A stretch of DNA of 27,083 nucleotides from Methanobacteriota archaeon (GTDB taxonomy: Archaea; Thermoplasmatota; Poseidoniia; MGIII; CG-Epi1), in assembly GCA_029977605.1 (NCBI GenBank), contig JAPOKN010000010.1:1-27083 (forward strand), written 5' to 3'. Shown piece after piece: positions 25,287 to 27,083 of this stretch. Both the position numbers and the translations under genes were made by a program. Numbering within the stretch: position 1 is the first letter of the stretch; the number at the start of each line of letters is the position of its first letter. Below the pieces are notes generated by a model that did no database searches, was not told where the DNA came from, and saw nothing but the letters and a program-made list of their open reading frames with translations.

Positions 25287-26378
25287 GTGGCAAATATATG
25301 TGTAATTTGTGATAGGGAATTCTTTAGCCCATTTGATCAAAGAGTCTACAAAGAAGTCAAAACCATGGTTAAAATGGGACATAATGTAGAAATTATTACT
25401 CCACATAAAAGTACAAAACAAAAGAAAATTGATAGTACTATTGTACATTGTATTGATAAAAATACTCCGTTTGGTTTTACAGGTATAAAAATAATAAAAA
25501 AAGCCCTTCAGAAAGAATATGACTTATTTTACTGCCATGAATTTGATCCGCTAATTTATGGTTGGATACTTAAAAAAATTACAAAAAAATCTGTAGTATG
25601 GGACTGCCATGAATATTTAGTTCCTATGAAAAGGGAATTGCAAGGCAATCTTTCAGCCCTATTAGCTAAGAACATTATTAAATTTGCAGCGCCAAAAATA
25701 GATCATATTATTACTGTTGACAATATCCTTGGAAGGCAACTTCACAAATTCAATTCTGTAACCGTAATTCCTAACTATCCAACCGTTTCAGACTTTCCGT
25801 TACTTGAATATAAAACTAAAAATAAAGTACCAAATATAATTTATGTGGGAAGCTTAACAGAAGAAAGAGGACTTAAAAAAATGATAAAAGCTTACAAGAT
25901 TGTAAGAGATAATTTTGAAGCTGAATTAACTATAATTGGAGGTTTTTACGATATTAATTTAGAACAATGGGCCAAAAATTACGACTCAAAATATAATTTA
26001 AAGATAAATTGGAAAGGCTGGATTAACTATACTGAACTAGCACCTCACTTTTCTGAGGCTAATCTAGGTCTATGTATACTACAAGATTCTGAAAGATATA
26101 TGAAAGCAATTGCTACAAAAGTTTATGAGTACATAATAATGGGATTGCCAGTAGTAACTTCTGAAGGCCATATGTCGGATAAATTAGTTAAAAAAGAAAA
26201 ATACGGAATATCAGTTGACTCATCTGATGAAAATGCAATTGCCGATGGAATTCTAACTTTGCTGAACCAAAACTCGATTAAAAGAATGAATAGAGAGAAT
26301 ATTCAATCTTCAAGAAGTAAGTATGTATGGGAAAGAAGAGAAGAAAAAATAAACGAAGTAATTAAAAAGTTAGTATAA
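25287..26378 (+). CDS. Glycosyltransferase, GT4-like (GT-B fold)
   Basis: From the GTG at 25287 the protein has 363 residues and begins MANICVICDREFFSPFDQRVYKEVKTM, the normal start of this group. An ATG at 25245 would add 14 residues (MHNRQVLELPPWAI) that do not resemble a GT-B start. The N-terminal domain includes DLFYCHEFDPLIYGW and SVVWDCHEY. The C-terminal domain has IIYVGSLTEERGLKKMIKAY, APHFSEANLGLCIL and KAIATKVYEYIIMGLPVVTS, the nucleotide-sugar site. Specific sugar and acceptor are unknown. It is probably involved in cell-surface or lipid glycosylation, as is its divergent neighbour. Confidence 0.88.
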   Translation: MANICVICDREFFSPFDQRVYKEVKTMVKMGHNVEIITPHKSTKQKKIDSTIVHCIDKNTPFGFTGIKIIKKALQKEYDLFYCHEFDPLIYGWILKKITKKSVVWDCHEYLVPMKRELQGNLSALLAKNIIKFAAPKIDHIITVDNILGRQLHKFNSVTVIPNYPTVSDFPLLEYKTKNKVPNIIYVGSLTEERGLKKMIKAYKIVRDNFEAELTIIGGFYDINLEQWAKNYDSKYNLKINWKGWINYTELAPHFSEANLGLCILQDSERYMKAIATKVYEYIIMGLPVVTSEGHMSDKLVKKEKYGISVDSSDENAIADGILTLLNQNSIKRMNRENIQSSRSKYVWERREEKINEVIKKLV

Positions 26379-26380
26379 TA

Positions 26381-26387
26381 TTTTATA
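26381..26387 (+). promoter_or_regulatory. TATA-like box upstream of the acidic-repeat protein
   Basis: TTTTATA begins three bases after the glycosyltransferase stop. A transcript starting about 25 nt later would have a leader of about 38 nt containing the ACTCAT/ATGAGT repeat cluster. Confidence 0.45.
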
Positions 26388-26396
26388 CACGGTGAG

Positions 26397-26424
26397 ACTC
26401 ATGTCAAATGAGTTATTCACTCAT
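26397..26424. repeat. Alternating 6-bp inverted repeats (ACTCAT, ATGAGT, ACTCAT) with 5-bp spacers
   Basis: ACTCAT at 26397-26402, its complement ATGAGT at 26408-26413 and ACTCAT at 26419-26424 are separated by exactly 5 bp each, giving an 11-bp period. The middle copy can pair with either neighbour. With the downstream copy it makes a 7-bp stem (AATGAGT/ACTCATT) with a 5-nt loop. It could be an operator array on one DNA face or a switchable RNA hairpin. Confidence 0.55.
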
Positions 26425-26447
26425 TAATTTGGAGAGCAAGTAAAAAA

Positions 26448-27083
26448 ATGTCTAATTCCCCTGGAAAATATGGAAACGTAAGAGAGTTTTTGGATAATCT
26501 TGGTAATGAGAAAATAAAAATCTGTAAGAATTGTGGAACGGTATTTAGTTACCAAAATGAAACTACAATATTATGCCTATCATGTGATTTTGAAGAGGAA
26601 GTTAGTACTTTACCTGCCGTTGTTGAAATAGAAGACGAATTTGAGATTGCACAACCTGAGCCTGCTATTGTTGCTGCGCAGCCTGCTATCTTAGCTGCTG
26701 AACCTGTGGTAGCTGAAGTCGATATTGTTGAAAGTACTACTTATTGGGATATGGATTCTTTTGATGATATTGAAACAGAAACAGTTGTAGAAGAAGCTAG
26801 CGAAATCGAAACTATAGCTGAAGTGGATATATCACCAGTTATTGAGACTGAAACTGTTGTTGAAGAAGCTGAAACTGTTGTAGAAGAAGCGGTTGAGGCT
26901 GAAACTGTTGTTGTAGAAGAAGCCGTAGAAGCTGAAACTGTTGTAGAAGAAGCTGTAGAAGCTGAAACTGTTATTGTAGAAGAAGCGATTGAGGCTGAAC
27001 CTGTTGTAGAAGAAGCCGTAGAAGCTGAAACTGTTGTAGAAGAAGCGATTGAGGCTGAACCTGTTGTAGAAGAAGCCGTAGAA
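26448..27083 (+). CDS. Zinc-ribbon protein with long acidic repeat tail (partial, runs off the window)
   Basis: An uninterrupted frame of 212 codons runs from the ATG to the window edge with no stop. Residues 1-50 hold a zinc ribbon with Cys26-x2-Cys29 (CKNCG) and Cys43-x2-Cys46 (CLSC). After about residue 50 the protein is almost entirely Glu, Val, Ala, Thr and Pro. From about residue 135 it repeats a 10-residue unit, E-T-V-V-E-E-A-V-E-A, with occasional 11-residue variants. There is no signal peptide, so it is probably cytoplasmic and the tail extended or helical and highly negative. The function is unknown. A ribbon plus acidic tail could mediate binding to a basic partner. Confidence 0.8.
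   Translation, partial: MSNSPGKYGNVREFLDNLGNEKIKICKNCGTVFSYQNETTILCLSCDFEEEVSTLPAVVEIEDEFEIAQPEPAIVAAQPAILAAEPVVAEVDIVESTTYWDMDSFDDIETETVVEEASEIETIAEVDISPVIETETVVEEAETVVEEAVEAETVVVEEAVEAETVVEEAVEAETVIVEEAIEAEPVVEEAVEAETVVEEAIEAEPVVEEAVE
26850..27083 (+). repeat. Coding tandem repeat, about 30-bp unit with 60-bp higher-order copy
   Basis: Degenerate 30-33 bp units encode the acidic repeat. Two units together form a higher-order 60-bp repeat: 26974-27023 is identical to 27034-27083, where the window ends. The perfect identity points to recent expansion by slippage or unequal recombination, and copy number may vary between strains. Confidence 0.85.

Noticed and set aside
26401..26427. Eight-codon upstream frame (MSNELFTH) as a regulatory leader peptide
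   Set aside because: It is produced by the ACTCAT/ATGAGT repeats themselves, and there is no codon bias or attenuator-like residue run to support translation.
26850..27083. Possible CRISPR array
   Set aside because: The repeats are contiguous without unique spacers and encode an in-frame acidic peptide repeat.

Overview
The window is archaeal and most likely comes from a planktonic marine Thermoplasmatota genome (Marine Group II/III, Poseidoniales-like). This is inferred from gene content, because no marker phylogeny is possible here. The archaeal signs are a membrane-anchored LonB protease, a GHMP-type pantoate kinase, a pyruvoyl-dependent arginine decarboxylase, and the archaeal mevalonate-entry operon (COG1709-type regulator, HMG-CoA synthase, thiolase-like protein, DUF35 protein). 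AT-rich TATA-like boxes lie about 24-25 nt upstream of many start codons, as expected for leaderless archaeal transcripts. The DNA is AT-rich and densely packed. No gap between genes exceeds 300 bases.

Layout. Positions 1-2314 (minus strand) hold the first codons of an Smr-like protein, a double-ACT-domain protein and a secreted subtilisin-family (S8) protease. A tRNA-Ala(UGC) follows at 2357-2433. Positions 2477-11789 (minus) form one tightly packed block, read from high to low coordinate. It encodes a two-helix membrane protein with a VPPGV-type C-terminal repeat, a PKD-containing peptide-binding lipoprotein, a fused DppB-DppC permease, DppD-like and DppF-like ATPases, and an ABC exporter half-transporter. 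Positions 11832-17877 (minus) hold a second S8 protease, a small membrane zinc-ribbon protein, a long-chain acyl-CoA synthetase, a beta-propeller protein with a C-terminal SHOCT motif, and arginine decarboxylase. Positions 17969-23319 (plus) hold the regulator/mvaS/thiolase/DUF35 operon and then lonB. Positions 23316-25240 (minus) hold pantoate kinase and a glycosyltransferase. Positions 25287-27083 (plus) hold another glycosyltransferase and an unfinished zinc-ribbon protein with long acidic repeats.

How the genes fit together. Two exported, membrane-tethered proteases flank a complete peptide-uptake operon, which suggests degradation of extracellular protein followed by peptide import. The acyl-CoA synthetase adds fatty acid activation. 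The mevalonate-entry operon feeds isoprenoid lipid synthesis, and pantoate kinase feeds CoA synthesis.

Most unusual points. The peptide importer is rebuilt: B and C permeases are joined by a linker with about four extra membrane helices, and the DppD ATPase carries an insertion with two predicted membrane helices between its Q-loop and signature motif. In the mevalonate operon, the thiolase has Ser where the nucleophilic Cys is expected, and the DUF35 protein has lost most zinc ligands, while HMG-CoA synthase looks intact. Several short repeat arrangements in promoter regions look like operators.
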